In this document: piece after piece, positions 34,266 through 46,296 of the stretch
How positions within the stretch are numbered: the first letter of the stretch is position 1
How the letters are laid out: each line of letters starts with the position of its first letter
From: Chondrilla cf. caribensis
Lineage: Eukaryota > Porifera > Demospongiae > Chondrillida > Chondrillidae
NCBI GenBank assembly: GCA_964020155.1
Contig: OZ026566.1
Location: 419,501-483,500, forward strand
DNA: 64,000 nt
Direction: 5' to 3'
Translations under genes and position numbers: made by a program
The notes under the pieces: model-generated
Databases searched by the model: none
The model's input: the letters and a program-made list of their open reading frames with translations, nothing else
Told to the model about the DNA's origin: nothing

Positions 34266-34482
34266 CAACACCACGGCATGAGCTTAATGATGTTTAGAAG
34301 ACAAATATTATAATTTATGTGTACAATATTATACTTGATCTCTATTGCTCAATTATTGTTTTTGTAGCGATAACTTATTGTAAGTTGTACTAGCATGAAA
34401 ATTATTATTCTGACGTATTCGTTGCAGGCGAAACGTGACTTCCTTGTATATACATGTATAATACAGAGTAAGGGAAAATAAA

Positions 34483-36990
34483 ATGGCGGAGGCTACAAAC
34501 CCACCCTCAGGTACAAGAGTAGTTACTGTCTGTACTTTTGTTGTCTTTCGCTGTTTGGTAGCGAGTGATAGTGGAGATCTTAACTGCATTACACTATTGT
34601 TTAACTTCACCTGCATAGTCCGTAATTAGCACTGTAGAATTGTGTTCGCGAATTTGTTTTATGTAGAAATGGAAATCATCGATGAAGCCATTATCAACCA
34701 AATGGAACAGATACAGAGAGAGGTTTGCTAATATGTTGTCTCCCTCTGTGAGTTTGTGTGTTAGCTTTGTGTGTACAGATATCAGATACTCAAGAACTTG
34801 TTGGAGAGTTGGAAGACATTGATATTCTCCTCTCGGAATATGAGAACGACCCAGTATACCATGCAAAGGCTAAAGTCAGCCAAAATGCCTCGACATGGGA
34901 TGTTGTACACCAATCCATGTTACAAAGTTCTCTCTGCTTCAGGACCTATCTGAATCATATGCAAAGCTTCGGCGAACAAGGGGGGATGGTAACTGCTTCT
35001 TTAGAGCTTTTGCATTTGCTTGTGTTGAGAAATTGAGCAAGAAAGAACTTGATGTAGCAAAGTATGGGCCTTTGAGCATATTTTAAGTTGTTTGTTCGTT
35101 CAAGAATATATTTTCTCAGATTCAAGGGAAAGTTGGAAGAAGCCAAGCAGAATGTGATTGGCTTGGGCTACTCCTCCTTCACAGTAGAAGACTTTCATGA
35201 CAACGTGAGTGCACATACAGGGAGAGTGTGATTGGTGTTTCCATTAACCACTGACCAGGTTGTGAATGGAGGTTTTTAAGTTTGTAAATCATAGCTTTGT
35301 GAAACTACTACTATAATGTATTATATGTATTATTATAATATGTGCAGGCAGATGGTTGTAATGTTATGGTGTAAATATGTTAGTGCTGTTAGTATGGTGC
35401 TAGTAGCCCTATCCTGTTAGTATGGTGCTAGTAGCCCTATCCTGTTAGTATGGTGCTAGTAGCCCTATCCTGTTAGTATGGTGCTAGTAGCCCTATCCTG
35501 TTAGTATGGTGCTAGTAGCCCTATCCTGTTAGTATGGTGCTAGTAGCCCTATCCTGTTAGTATGGTGCTAGTAGCCCTATCCTGTTAGTATGGTGCTAGT
35601 AGCTCTGTCCTGTTAGTATGGTGCTAGTAGCCCTGTCCTGTTAGTATGGTGCTAGTAGCCCTGTCCTGTTAGTACGGTGCTAGTAGCTCTGTCCTGTTAG
35701 TATGGTGCTAGTAGCCCTGTCCTGTTAGTATGGTGCTAGTAGCCCTATCCTGTTAGTATGGTGCTAGTAGCCCTATCCTGTTAGTATGGTGCTAGTAGCC
35801 CTATCCTGTTAGTATGGTGCTAGTAGCCCTATCCTGTTAGTATGGTGCTAGTAGCCCTATCCTGTTAGTATGGTGCTAGTAGCTCTGTCCTGTTAGTATG
35901 GTGCTAGTAGCCCTGTCCTGTTAGTATGGTGCTAGTAGCCCTATCCTGTTAGTATGGTGCTAGTAGCCCTATCCTGTTAGTATGGTGCTAGTAGCCCTAT
36001 CCTGTTAGTATGGTGCTAGTAGCTCTGTCCTGTTAGTATGGTGCTAGTAGCCCTATCCTGTTAGTATGGTGCTAGTAGCCCTATCCTGTTAGTATGGTGC
36101 TAGTAGCCCTATCCTGTTAGTATGGTGCTAGTAGTCAGTGCTATTCATTTTACACTTCTGCAGTTTACGGAGGTTATTGACTCGCTTGAAAGGGACCATC
36201 CTTCCATAGAAGACCTTTTGAAGGTGATTGGTGTCTATGTTGTCCTTAAGGCGTGTTGTTTAGCACCACCATTTTGTACTGTATTCAATTAGATATTTCA
36301 AGATCAAGGACAATCGGACTATCTTGTCTGCTACATGAGGATTGTGGCATCAGGATATCTTCAAAAGAATTCAGAATTTTACCTTCCATTTCTTCAAGGA
36401 CATGCAAATATGAAAGAATTTTGTTCTAAAGTGAGTTTATGATGTTTTGTCGCACCTATACGCTGTTGCTGCTCTATCCATAGCAACTAAGTCATGTGGC
36501 CCAGGAACACTGTCAAATTGGTCAATATACCTGCAATAATTGTAGAATGCATGTTTGACTGTACTCTGATTGCTTCATGATTGCTTAATTACATGGCTGG
36601 TCTACATACTGTTCACTAGGTCATTTGACCTGCTATTCAGATAAGATCCTTTCCTGTCTTTTGGGTGATTTCTCATTGATGGCATACATTGCATTGCACT
36701 GTGCTTCTTCACTCACACTGCCCTGTCAGTATTGGCTCTAGAGTGTGTGGGATTGTATTGTATAAATCTGTCTGTGCTGTGCCCTTGTGTAGGAAGTTGA
36801 ACCCATGAGGTGTGAGAGTGACCACGTGCACATTTCAGCCCTCACTCAAGCCCTGGATGTTAGCGTACGTGTACAGTACATGGATCGAGGAGAAGGAGGC
36901 AAGGTCAACCACCATGACTTCCCCGAAGACTCCAAACCAATCTTTCATCTCCTGTATCGACCAGGACATTATGATATTTTGTATTTGTAA
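34483..36990 (+). CDS. OTUB1: OTUB1, K48-specific OTU deubiquitinase
   Basis: Exons 34483-34510, 34667-34722, 34779-34874, 34943-35061, 35120-35204, 36164-36223, 36293-36430, 36793-36990 total 780 nt, 259 residues against about 271 in human. The catalytic Cys box RRTRGDGNCFFRAFAF gives Asp and Cys; the catalytic His lies in YRPGHYDILY. YMDRGEGGKVNHH and CESDHVHISALTQAL match the family. OTUB1 cleaves K48 ubiquitin chains and, without catalysis, blocks UBC13-type E2 enzymes. The stop codon TTGTAA overlaps a strong potential donor TT/GTAAGT at 36986-36993, which could splice to the next exon at 37081. Confidence 0.95.
35377..36135. repeat. 28-bp minisatellite in an OTUB1 intron
   Basis: About 27 copies of GTTAGTATGGTGCTAGTAGC plus CCTATCCT, with CCTGTCCT and CTCTGTCCT variants in blocks. 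The unit includes the small dyad GCTAGTAGC. The array ends about 30 bp before the acceptor at 36163. Confidence 0.96.
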
Positions 36991-37080
36991 GTAATTTATT
37001 GCGTTTTGTATAATATTAATTCTTAATAATAAGATATTTATAATTAAGAGAGTTTCGTATGCTACTCCTGGGTTGTGTAG

Positions 37081-38585
37081 ATCGATTGGAAACAAAGTCA
37101 GGGAAATAAGAGCTGTGTTACCAACTGAAGTCTCAGCAGATGTTGAGTTGGGTAAGTAGCTTGACCTGACAGGCAAGGTGGTGTCTAGTGTGTGATTTGT
37201 GTTCCATTCACTGGATATAGTTTCGTGTGTGTGTGCTGACATTGGTGATCCAAAGCAGACGTCATTCATTGTTAAGTGAGCAAAATCCTTGTAAATTTGC
37301 TTCTTGTTTACATTTAAAGTTTTTTTCTTTATTCCCTCGAGAAGAAACCTACCATTATTCCCTTTGCATCATGTTAAGCGCGTCAGAAACCGTGAAGGTG
37401 CGGTTAAATAGTATCTTACTTCGTATTCTCGTGCGCAGTCCCATGTGGTCTAGTGGCTAGGATTCGCGGCTTTCACCCGCGCGGCCCGGGTTCGATTCCC
37501 GGCATGGGAGTTTTTTTAATTTTTTTCCTATTCATACACTACCTGCTTTACTTATTAGGGCAATTGCAGATTCTGCTAACGCCGACTGGAAATAAAACTA
37601 ATGTGGACGAACTATTACAGCGATATAAGGACATTTTGACCAATTTCAAAAGTGTTCTCGTACCAAAACTGAAACCCATCACCAGAAAACAGTACGAGGA
37701 CAGCTGCAAACATTGGCCAGTGAATTTTCATGAAAACAAACTGTCAGTGAAGTCTATAATATACATTTGCTAACCTCATTGATCACAGGATGTATTTCAA
37801 CAGCCTAGAAAAGAAACTAACTGGTGAGAATTTCAATCAAGTTCAACTGGGCCATATCAAATCCTTCATGTGTGAGGCTATCAAAGAGGCCAGACTTGCT
37901 CTGGACAAAGGAGAAGTGGGTTCTATCAAAATGCTGGAACTTTTATTGTTTTGATTTGTTGGTATCTCACACGTAGAATCCTGTGGGTGTGGTCATTAGT
38001 GATCCAGCGTCTAATACCTTGATTGCTAGGGCCCATCCATCACAGTTGACACACCCTTTAAAGCATGCCGTTATGGTATGTATTGACCATGTGGCTGTGT
38101 CTCAAGGAGGCGGGGCGTGGGAAAATACCACTCCCCTGGAATCAGAATCGGAACCAGAGTCAAAGAAGGCGAAAAAACCCAAACAATACCTTTGCACTGG
38201 ATATGATGCCTACATCACCATGGAACCGTGTACAATGTATGCAAGGAAATGCATTGGACAGTCATGCATGTGGTGTAGTGTATTTGTACTATGACATCAC
38301 ATCACATGCAATTGCTTGTGATGGTATCCAATATTTGTCAAAACCACTGATGAGATCTCGTCCATGTGCAGGTGCTCCATGGCTCTCCTTCATTCTCGGA
38401 TCCAGAGAGTGTTCTATGGCACCCCTGACCCCTCAGCTGGTGGACTTGGTAGTCGATTCCTCATCCACTGCCAGAAAGGACTAAACCACCATTTTGAAGT
38501 GTACAGTCATGTCGAGTTTGAAAGTTGTTTGAACCTAACATCACGTGGGAAAGTTGTAACCAAACTTCCCGTAAAACATGACTAA
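37081..38585 (+). CDS. ADAT3: ADAT3, non-catalytic subunit of tRNA adenosine-34 deaminase (start unresolved)
   Basis: Exons 37081-37151, 37559-37742, 37789-37915, 37977-38236, 38372-38585. The deaminase domain shows HAVMVCID where catalytic members have HAE; Val in place of Glu is the mark of ADAT3. It also has EPCTMCSMALLHSR (zinc-binding PCxxC), YLCTGYD and RVFYGTPDPSAGG. The N-terminal region has VLPTEVSADVEL and VPKLKPITRKQYEDSCKHWP, typical of ADAT3. With ADAT2 it converts A34 to inosine in tRNA anticodons. The first exon has no in-frame ATG and no initiator is seen between it and OTUB1, so it may be spliced from an unseen leader, from OTUB1, or by trans-splicing. Confidence 0.88.
37439..37510 (+). 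tRNA. tRNA-Glu (anticodon TTC)
   Basis: 72 nt. The acceptor stem TCCCATG pairs with CATGGGA, and the discriminator is G. The A box lies around TGGTCTAGTGGCTAGG, the anticodon arm is CGCGG-CTTTCAC-CCGCG (anticodon TTC), and the B box is GGTTCGATTCC. A T7 run follows immediately (37511-37517), a good Pol III terminator. It lies on the sense strand in an ADAT3 intron and looks functional because all stems pair. Confidence 0.97.
37511..37517 (+). terminator. Pol III terminator (T7)
   Basis: A run of seven T directly after the tRNA-Glu discriminator base; a second T7 follows three bases later. Confidence 0.85.
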
Positions 38586-39037
38586 ATTCATGGCTGTGTC
38601 TACAATGTGTGTATGTACTTTCTACTTTTTAACCTTGTGTGTGCTGAAATGCGTACACTGTGTTTTATGTAACGTAGACAGTGGTACAATGAACATGTAC
38701 CTATTCATAATATACAGTACGTACCATGAAGAGATATTCCTGTAAACTATGATACTATTGTTTACCTATAGCTACAAAAAGATCCATGATGTTAACAAAT
38801 GTAACCATTCAACATTAATACGAACCATAATAATTATAATAATATCTTTATTTAGGATCATACGTATAATAAAGTACTCTTACTAATACACCAGCATGTC
38901 TAAATACAGTTGGAGTACATAAAATGTGTGCATTAGAAGTCAAAACGGCTGGAATGCTACATTAACAACACATGAGTGAACCTCGACAAGAAAAGACAAC
39001 AATGAAAAACTAAGCAGCAGGGATATCTGCAGCTTCT
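38586..39037. other. Convergent intergenic, ADAT3 / SYNJ2BP-like
   Basis: AT-rich 3' ends of two facing genes. It contains AATAAAGTACTC at about 38868, which could serve as a poly(A) signal on the plus strand. No gene is seen. Confidence 0.5.
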
Positions 39038-40062
39038 TCATCTTCTGGTAATCCTTTTCCACAGGGACTGGAACCAGCCTTTCTTGTACATGAAGTATGC
39101 GGAAGCTATTGTAGCCACACCAAACACAAGAATCTTCACATATGGTGATACAAGAGCGGTCGATAAGGTCGATTCACCCTAAATATGAAAAAGTGTACAT
39201 CATGATACTCAGCAGTTCACATAGGCTGTTTGTCACAAAGGTGTGGAGTAACAAGTGGACCAGTAGGCAAGCACATGTCTAAGATATCTGTTGTACCCAA
39301 CTCTTACTGAGTACATTCATTATTGACGCTGGACATTACATACATGTGCATACATGGGCTATGGACTGAACAAGACAAATGGATTGGAAGGATACAATGG
39401 GATAGAATCACTATATTCGACAGGTAAGATATGCATACTCTGTGGACAAACACACTTACGGAAACATTAGAATCGGAACCTTTTTTATTTGCTTGTGATC
39501 CACCTGCATACGTCAATTTCTCTTTTTCATCTAACATTCTCTAAAATTGGAAGGAAAGGATCAAGTTGACCTTCAACCTAGTTTTCCTAATATTATTTAC
39601 TTTGATCTTCATTTCAGCACCGCTCTCGACTACGAGTACAACTTTTTCCGAGGCTAAACGGAAAGCATCGACTGCAGCCTGGTGCAACACTTTAGAGATG
39701 TTCCTACCATTCACCTGCGGACCACAAGGATGGACATTCAATAGTGATGTGCTAGATGTTAACACGGGGAAACCCACAGATATTATCCTGTCACCCTTCT
39801 TGAGTCGTCCATCTTTAGCTGCCGCTCCATCGGGCCTCATTGAAGTGACAAATATCCCGGGATCCTGACCTACATGACAATTGTCAGTTCCTCCTCTGAT
39901 GTTGAACCCGTAACCTGTGAGGATGACATGGATAAATAAAAGCCATTACTTAATACTGCTCTCTATGAGACTATGCATTGAATAAGACACACCCTTTTCT
40001 CCCTTCTCGAGTATAATGGTTTGAATGTTGTTCGATTCCGAAGTGTATCCGCTGTCAGCCAT
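39038..40062 (-). CDS. SYNJ2BP: SYNJ2BP/OMP25-like tail-anchored PDZ protein
   Basis: Minus-strand exons 39993-40062, 39778-39914, 39601-39714, 39460-39540, 39038-39178 total 543 nt, 180 residues. A single PDZ domain has binding loop GYGFNIRGGTD, then PGIFVTSMRPDGAAAKDGRL, GDRIISVNGRNISKVLHQ and AVDAFRLASEKVVLVV. A linker leads to one C-terminal membrane helix (VKILVFGVATIASAYFMY) and a short basic tail, KKGWFQSLWKRITRR. SYNJ2BP has the same plan and sits in the outer mitochondrial membrane with the PDZ facing the cytosol. It starts 164 bp from the SR protein gene, head to head. Confidence 0.88.
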
Positions 40063-40226
40063 TTTGTTGTCAAACAAGGACGCACGTGATCTGCAACGTG
40101 GGGAAGGCGTCACATTTCATTGTCCATTCCAAAAGGTCTGTTGATTGTCGCGATCAGTGGAAAATTGTTCACAAGTTTGAAATATTCACTTCGATTTTCA
40201 TTCTAGAGTTGAATTAAGAGGTAGCC
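40063..40226. promoter_or_regulatory. Bidirectional promoter region SYNJ2BP-like / SRSF
   Basis: 164 bp between two divergent ATGs. No TATA box is obvious. Confidence 0.55.
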
Positions 40227-42647
40227 ATGAGTGGATGTCGTGTTTACCTTGGTCGATTGCCTTATCGCACCCGTGAGAGAGATGTGGAGAAATTCTTCCG
40301 ACCATTTGGTCATATACGAGACATTCATTTGAAGGATGGTTTTGGATTTATTGTGAGTGCTTTATATTCCCATTCGACTCGATTTTAACCCCACGTTAAC
40401 TGTATTTTTAATGTTCCTCTTTCTTCGCCATTTTTTGTAGGAATTTGACGATTCACGTGATGCTGATGACGCGGTTTATGAAATGAATGGAAGGGAATTT
40501 TTAGGAGAAAGGTTAAATGCTCGTTTTGTGTATGTGATTGTTTTGTTTTGATGTTTACATCTTGTTTGGCTCAGGATCATAGTGGAACACGCCCGGGGGA
40601 CTGGTCGTCGTGGTGGTTCTATAGGTGGCAGAGGAGGTAGGGATGGTGGATCACGAGGCGGTTCATATCGAGGTGGAGGAGGGAGACCATACTCCTCCAG
40701 GTCAGTCAAATGCAATAGTTGTTATGTGTCCACATGTGAATTGTGATCTCCACGGGTTTTTCACAACCCAGCCTCCACTGAGTTATCTCGTGGCTGATTC
40801 GTGATAGAGAGCTAATTTTCTTGTTGTTTGATTGTGATGTGTTGTTAATGCCAGCTTTGTCCTTCATCATTGCAGCAGTCGCTATGGTCCACCCACCAGA
40901 ACAGACTATCGCCTGCTTGTGGAGAACCTCTCCAGCAGAGTCAGCTGGCAGGTAACAGATAGGGACCTTTGTGAAGTGTATTGTTATGCTGCAGACAGAG
41001 TTTTGTATCTGCTTACTGTGTGTGCATGCGTGTGGTGTTCACTGCACAGCTGCAGTTCCAGTAGATGAGGGAGGTTCTCGTATTTGGCTTGTGAAGGGGC
41101 TGTCCTTCAACTGAACAACAGTTGCTTCTATCCACTCATGTCCTCCCAGAGATGCCTGAAGCTGCACACTATGTTTGAGATTCGTATTCTATAATCTCAC
41201 TGTGCATGTGTCTATGTGTGTGTGCGTTTACATGTGCATTTGTCCGTTTGCATCAATTTAGTGTATGTACTTATGTATGTGCATTTGTGTCATATGTGTT
41301 ACATATATTGGTTGTGCTCAAGAGATTGAACGTTGATCTGTTCTGAAAATTTTGTACAGTGCATGATGCACCTTATCCGCTGTCTCTGGCACCTGGTGGT
41401 ACCCTCTGTGTTCTCTGAGTGTGTGACCCTCTCACCTGGGTGATCTCTGTCTGTGGGAAGTCCCGTACACGGTTCTTTCTGTACTAAAGCGTAACGCCAG
41501 TCGAGGTCACAGTGATGTAGGCTGTGAGCATGAGGCCAGTTACTTACTAGTGTGTGACGCCCGTTGAAGGCTCGATTTGGTGTAGTACCATCCCTCTGGT
41601 GGCAGCTAGCACCACTCTTTTACTCTTGGTCCTCCCAATGCTGTACACAACCGCTTGTGGGGGTAAGTTATGGGGTTTACCTGCTGTCTATAGTTTTGTG
41701 AAAGGCCACTTTTTTAGATTTAATACTTGCAGGATTTGAGAGTCACATTGGAAAGTGATGAGTTTAAGTGATAGATGCTTGTAGGATGTTTTGTGCCCGA
41801 AGTACATACGTAATTATGTCACAACATGCAAGGGATACCGCACATAGGTGGTTTGGTCTGTAGTGAGTCAGCTAGTCACTGTTCAATGATTGTCCATTCA
41901 GGACTTGAAAGACTTGCTGCGTAAGGCTGGTGACGTGACTTATGCTGATGCGCACAAGCAGAGAACTGGGGAAGCGTGAGTCTCTCTGTGTCTGTGTGTG
42001 AAGTGAAGTGTTTGACTTTTCATTTTCTTTATTGTGTGTGCTTTTCACATTTTGTGGTTTTGTATGCATAAATTATGTCTGTTATGTGTATGTGTTGACC
42101 CTTTCCTACTGCTTTACAGTGTTGTTGAATTTGCCACGCGAGAAGACATGTTGAGAGCTGTTGATAAATATGATGGATATGAGATCAATGGCAAGAAGAT
42201 CAGGCTCGTTGACGTGCGTTTGCTAACATAATTCCATTCTAAATCACACATTCGAAAGTTTTACTTTTTGTTATACATACACAGGACTCCAGAGGAGGTA
42301 GGAGTCGTTCTGGGTCGCGTAGCAGGTCTAGAAGTCGGTCCCGTTCTCCTGTGAGGAGAAGGTCTCGTTCCAGGTCCAGGACAAGGTCTCGCTCTGGTGA
42401 AAGAAGAAGGTCCCGATCACGATCACGATCCCGATCCAGGTCAAGATCACGATCGAGATCTAGATCTGCCTCACAAGGCAGAGATGGTGACATGGACACC
42501 AAGCAGCGTTCAGCTTCACGTAGCCCAGAACAAGACAATGATGATTCCAAGAGGTCCCGCTCTCCTTCCAGGTCACCTAGTCCAGCTAATCACCGCTCCA
42601 GATCTACGAGCCCTGTTGAAAGAGATCGTGAGGAAGACGAAGATTAA
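40227..42647 (+). CDS. SR splicing factor of the SRSF4/5/6 group
   Basis: Exons 40227-40352, 40441-40511, 40575-40700, 40876-40951, 41902-41975, 42120-42213, 42285-42647 total 930 nt, 309 residues. RRM1 begins [20 protein letters not shown] with RNP2 VYLGRL and RNP1 KDGFGFI. A Gly/Arg hinge ([19 protein letters not shown]) leads to a pseudo-RRM with the signature [16 protein letters not shown] long RS domain follows, ending in an acidic EEDED. SWQDLKD is shared by SRSF1 and SRSF4/5/6/9; RRM1 and the Gly/Arg hinge point to 4/5/6. Such genes regulate themselves through an unproductive exon; the 950-bp intron 40952-41901 is by far the longest here. Confidence 0.95.
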
Positions 42648-42804
42648 CTTCAACATTTTGATATAGCTTAGCATAATGATTATAACAGTCCATAATGATA
42701 ATAGTATGTGTTTCCCACACACACAGATGACCATGTTAACAGTGTAATTTTGACATATTATAATGTAGTTATAATATGATGATATATACACAAATGATAA
42801 TAAG
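42648..42804. other. Tail-to-tail gap, SRSF / ZCCHC9
   Basis: 157 bp between two facing stop codons, AT-rich, with overlapping 3' UTRs likely. Confidence 0.6.
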
Positions 42805-43070
42805 CTAAAATGTTACAATTTTCTTAGTGTGACTGGGCTTTTTACTCTGAGTGTGTGTTTTTGACCGATATTCTGCATCAATGCTGTCAACTGTTATAGT
42901 GGGTAAACCTGCATAAGAGGATTTAGTGATAACAGAAGCATCTCACATGGAGGTTCCCTTCACTGTAGGAAGTGGGAGTGCAAGGCTTTGAATGGTTTTT
43001 GGTCGTGTATGCATGTGTGTGTGTTGGGCATGTGTGTGTGTCTGTGTGTCGTGTGTGTGTGCCTGTGTGC

Positions 43071-43135
<65 letters not shown>

Positions 43136-46100
43136 TATTGATCAATGTTAGGTATACCACAAGGTTTGGTACCTTCTTGACTGTGTTCACGGTGTTTCTT
43201 CCCCCTTTCTGGGCAATTGGCTTTTTTGTGTTCAACAGAGCCGCAAAACCTACATCCCCCTCCTACAGCAGTAGAGAGTACAAGGCAACGTAATATGGTG
43301 CTTGCGTGCACAAGTGAGTACTGTGATTGAGAGTGAGCATAGCAAACGTGTGCAAACACAACACACACAAACATGCTCACACAACACACACACACACGCA
43401 CCCACACCCACACACACCCACATACACACACCCACATACACACACAACCACACCCACACACACACACACCCACACACACACACATACATCCCCCCACACA
43501 CACACACCTACCTTGTGGATATATTCCTTTTGGGTTGTCAGGGCACATCCTGGCTATGTGGCCTACTTCCTTACAGATGAAACAGGTGGCAAATGGGAAG
43601 CCTGCACAGAGCAAGTGCTCAATGAGATTCCCAAAGAGTGAAACCTTGTGAGTGCAGTGTCCCACCCCTGGGTAATCAATTACCACCTGCAAGTGCAGAT
43701 TCCAGGAACCGTGTACTAATTAGTGTTGTTTTGATTAATCATAACTATAAATAGCATCCGTTACCATAGAAACAGTACTATTATACAGCAATTTTATAAT
43801 GTATAAAGCGCTAGCAACAGTATAAAGTGTTAGCAACGGATGCTATAATGGTTAAGACATGGACACTCGGGAATTATGACATATAAAATACACTCGCCCT
43901 CAGGTGCTTCGCGCCCTTGGGACTCGGTATTTTATATGTCATAATGCCCTTGTGCCCATGTCTTAACCACTAACTAAAATATGTTTTAGTAATGCTCTGG
44001 ACCTTTTAGTTGATCATAACTGTAAATAACTAAAAGAACAGGAGTCACCTTTAAAAAACTATAACTGTAACTAAAATCATGATAAACGTCCCTAACTAAA
44101 ACTATAATCAATTATCTGCCACAAATGTTATAGTTACTGTACAAGACTATGTTAGAGTACAAAGAGACCATATTAGCACTATAAAATTGTTCCTAGTAAA
44201 TGGAAATGGTGTGTTTATATACAGATTATTGAAGACTAGGAGCATTGGGAACTGTGTAGACATGAGCATATCATGATGGTAGAGTGTAGTACATGTAAAA
44301 CACTCATTACTGTAACTAATACAATAACTATAACTAGAATATTTGCATTTTAAAGTGAAAACTGTAACTAAAACTAAAATCTAGGACTTAGCCACATACT
44401 ATAACTAAAACTAAAATTCTATTTTTTGTCATCAGTCAATTAACTATAACTATTATTAAAATAGGTTTTGCTAACTAAAACAACACTAGTACTAATGATG
44501 CAAGTATGCTAGTGATGTGAATTACATGCAAGTACATATACAAGCATGTTGATGATATCCAAGCTGTATACATAATATTATACAGAGGTACCCACTTCGA
44601 GAGGCAACCCTAAGAGATTGGTGCATGGATTTCACACTACTGTGTGGTGTATACCCCTACTCCACTGTAATCTGTTTTCAAAGAATACGGTGGACTAATG
44701 AGATTGGCGAATTAACTGGATATACATTGCTGATTGCATATTATATTGAGAATGGGAAATTGGGGTGACTTAAAAGGTTTAGTGGATAAACCAGTGACAG
44801 ATTAACAAGAATTCACTTAATCCAAGAACAAATGCACCAGTTAACCACCCTTTAGTTGAGAGTGTATGAACCTTCCAATACCTTCATCCCTTGTATGACA
44901 TTCTTTGGTGGTGTGGTCTTCTGCTCCGCACTTGAAGCACTTGGTACCACCAGCCGAAGGACATTCTGACATACTATGACCGGGCTTACGACAGCAGAAA
45001 CATACCTATCCGTACACAAAGTAAAGAACACATCACTCGAGATCAACACAAAAAAGGGAAGAGGAAATTTAATCCCCACTGGTTGTAAATTTCCCTCCGA
45101 TAATCATTTGTGTACAATGCTAATTGGTGGAGTGGGATAGATAAATATTCATAGGTATACTTTTGACTTGATGGGATGGAGGCAGACCTGTTGCCTCATG
45201 ACACAAAAAGGGTCAAAACATACTTTGTAACAATGACCCCTCCCACTAAAAATCCTGTATTGAACCATCATTGTGAGTCCAGCTTGTTAATATCACAAAC
45301 CAAAGACTCCATACAGTCCCGAGTGGGGCAGTACCCATGATAAGGCACACACCATGTCCTGAGGCATGCATCAAGTGCAGCAAACAGGTGTCAAGAATGC
45401 ACTCCACATACATACCATATTTGACCGTCGCTGTTGACGTTGTTCTTCAGTTCTCTGTCTTCTTCCTAAAGCAGGCCCTTTTCTGTTCATCCTCCCTCCT
45501 CTTTGGTAAACAGTGTCAGACTGCCTCAATCTCTTCCCTCTCTGTTGAACTTTGTAAGGACCGGGTGTACCACCTGCTTTCCAATGGTGGGGTACTACTG
45601 CTCTCTTCTTATGAGTATGTAAAGAGATGTCTTCACTTGCAATATCTTGTCTGACATCTTTTCTTTTTGTTGCTTTCTTTGGTTCGGGTACCGGTGCACT
45701 CAACACACCGTCTCCTCTAGGATGTGTCCCTATGTACATAGCAAGCATGATAGCATGATTCAAACACTTTACAGATGTTATTTATTAATGGAAAACAGCT
45801 TTACACCAGACTTGTCAGTGGTTGCTAACCTTTCTTCTTCTTGTGCTTCTTCAACATTGAATCTTGGTTATCCATTGAGGTGCATTGCTTACGTTTCTTT
45901 GGTTTGGGAAGATCTATATTTCCAGAGGTAAAGTCGAGATGAGTAAAGCCACCTTGGCACCTCAGTACTTCACATTAACAATGCACAAAACATGCAGAAA
46001 ATGCCAATACACGTGGTTCAGTATTTGGTATAGTCAAACACTTGGTCTTACCATAGGGTCTATGGTCTTACATGGTGGTATGACACAGACTGAATAAGTG

Positions 46101-46235
46101 AATGCGAAATGACATGGACGTAGGAAAGGTGCTATGTCACATAGATATGATATTACCTTGCACCATCTCTTCCCATGAGGAAGAAGGGAGATGATCGACC
46201 CTGTCCGTTTTCCCACGCCTTGCAGTTCGGGTCAT
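42805..46235 (-). CDS. ZCCHC9: ZCCHC9, CCHC zinc-knuckle protein
   Basis: Minus-strand exons 46157-46235, 45830-45913, 45416-45729, 44882-45005, 43512-43601, 43173-43262, 42805-42908 total 885 nt, 294 residues (human about 271). The start MTRTARRGKTDRVD and SSSWEEM resemble human MTRWAR...SWEDM. A basic region precedes four CCHC knuckles: CFCCRKPGHSMSEC, CFKCGAEDHTTKEC, CFICKEVGHIARMC and CRFCGSVEHKKANC. PDNPKGIYPQGGG between knuckles 3 and 4 is diagnostic, and the C-terminus DAEY...KKIVTF matches. The mammalian protein is nucleolar. An intron (43602-44881) holds a foldback element. Confidence 0.93.
43070..43134. repeat. (GT)n microsatellite
   Basis: A GT tract of about 65 bp in the last ZCCHC9 intron. 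A looser GT/GTGGG-rich stretch runs upstream, and a (CA)-rich stretch lies at 43360-43508 near the neighbouring exon. Confidence 0.93.
43716..44498. mobile_element. Foldback/MITE-like element with nested palindrome
   Basis: The outer arms pair: TAGTGTTGTTTTGATTAATC near 43722 against the reverse complement of TTAGCTAACTAAAACAACACTA-like sequence near 44470-44490 (read TAGTGTTGTTTTAGTTAGC). Inside, TGGTTAAGACATGGACA (43850) and TTATGACATATAAAATAC (43875) form an arm repeated in reverse at 43929-43971 around a GC-rich loop. The rest is rich in AACTAAAACTATAACT repeats. No ORF is present. It lies in a ZCCHC9 intron. Confidence 0.6.
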
Positions 46236-46296
46236 TTTGTCAAGGAATTGCGCAATATTGTGGGGGCTATCCCTATCATTATACTTCGGATACAAA
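46236..46296. promoter_or_regulatory. Very short bidirectional promoter, ZCCHC9/SRP9
   Basis: Only 61 bp separate the two divergent start codons, so the 5' UTRs and promoters must overlap. Confidence 0.6.

Noticed and set aside
36835..37269. Minus-strand ORF of 144 codons opposite OTUB1
   Set aside because: Shadow of the conserved OTUB1 exon; no family match or splice support.
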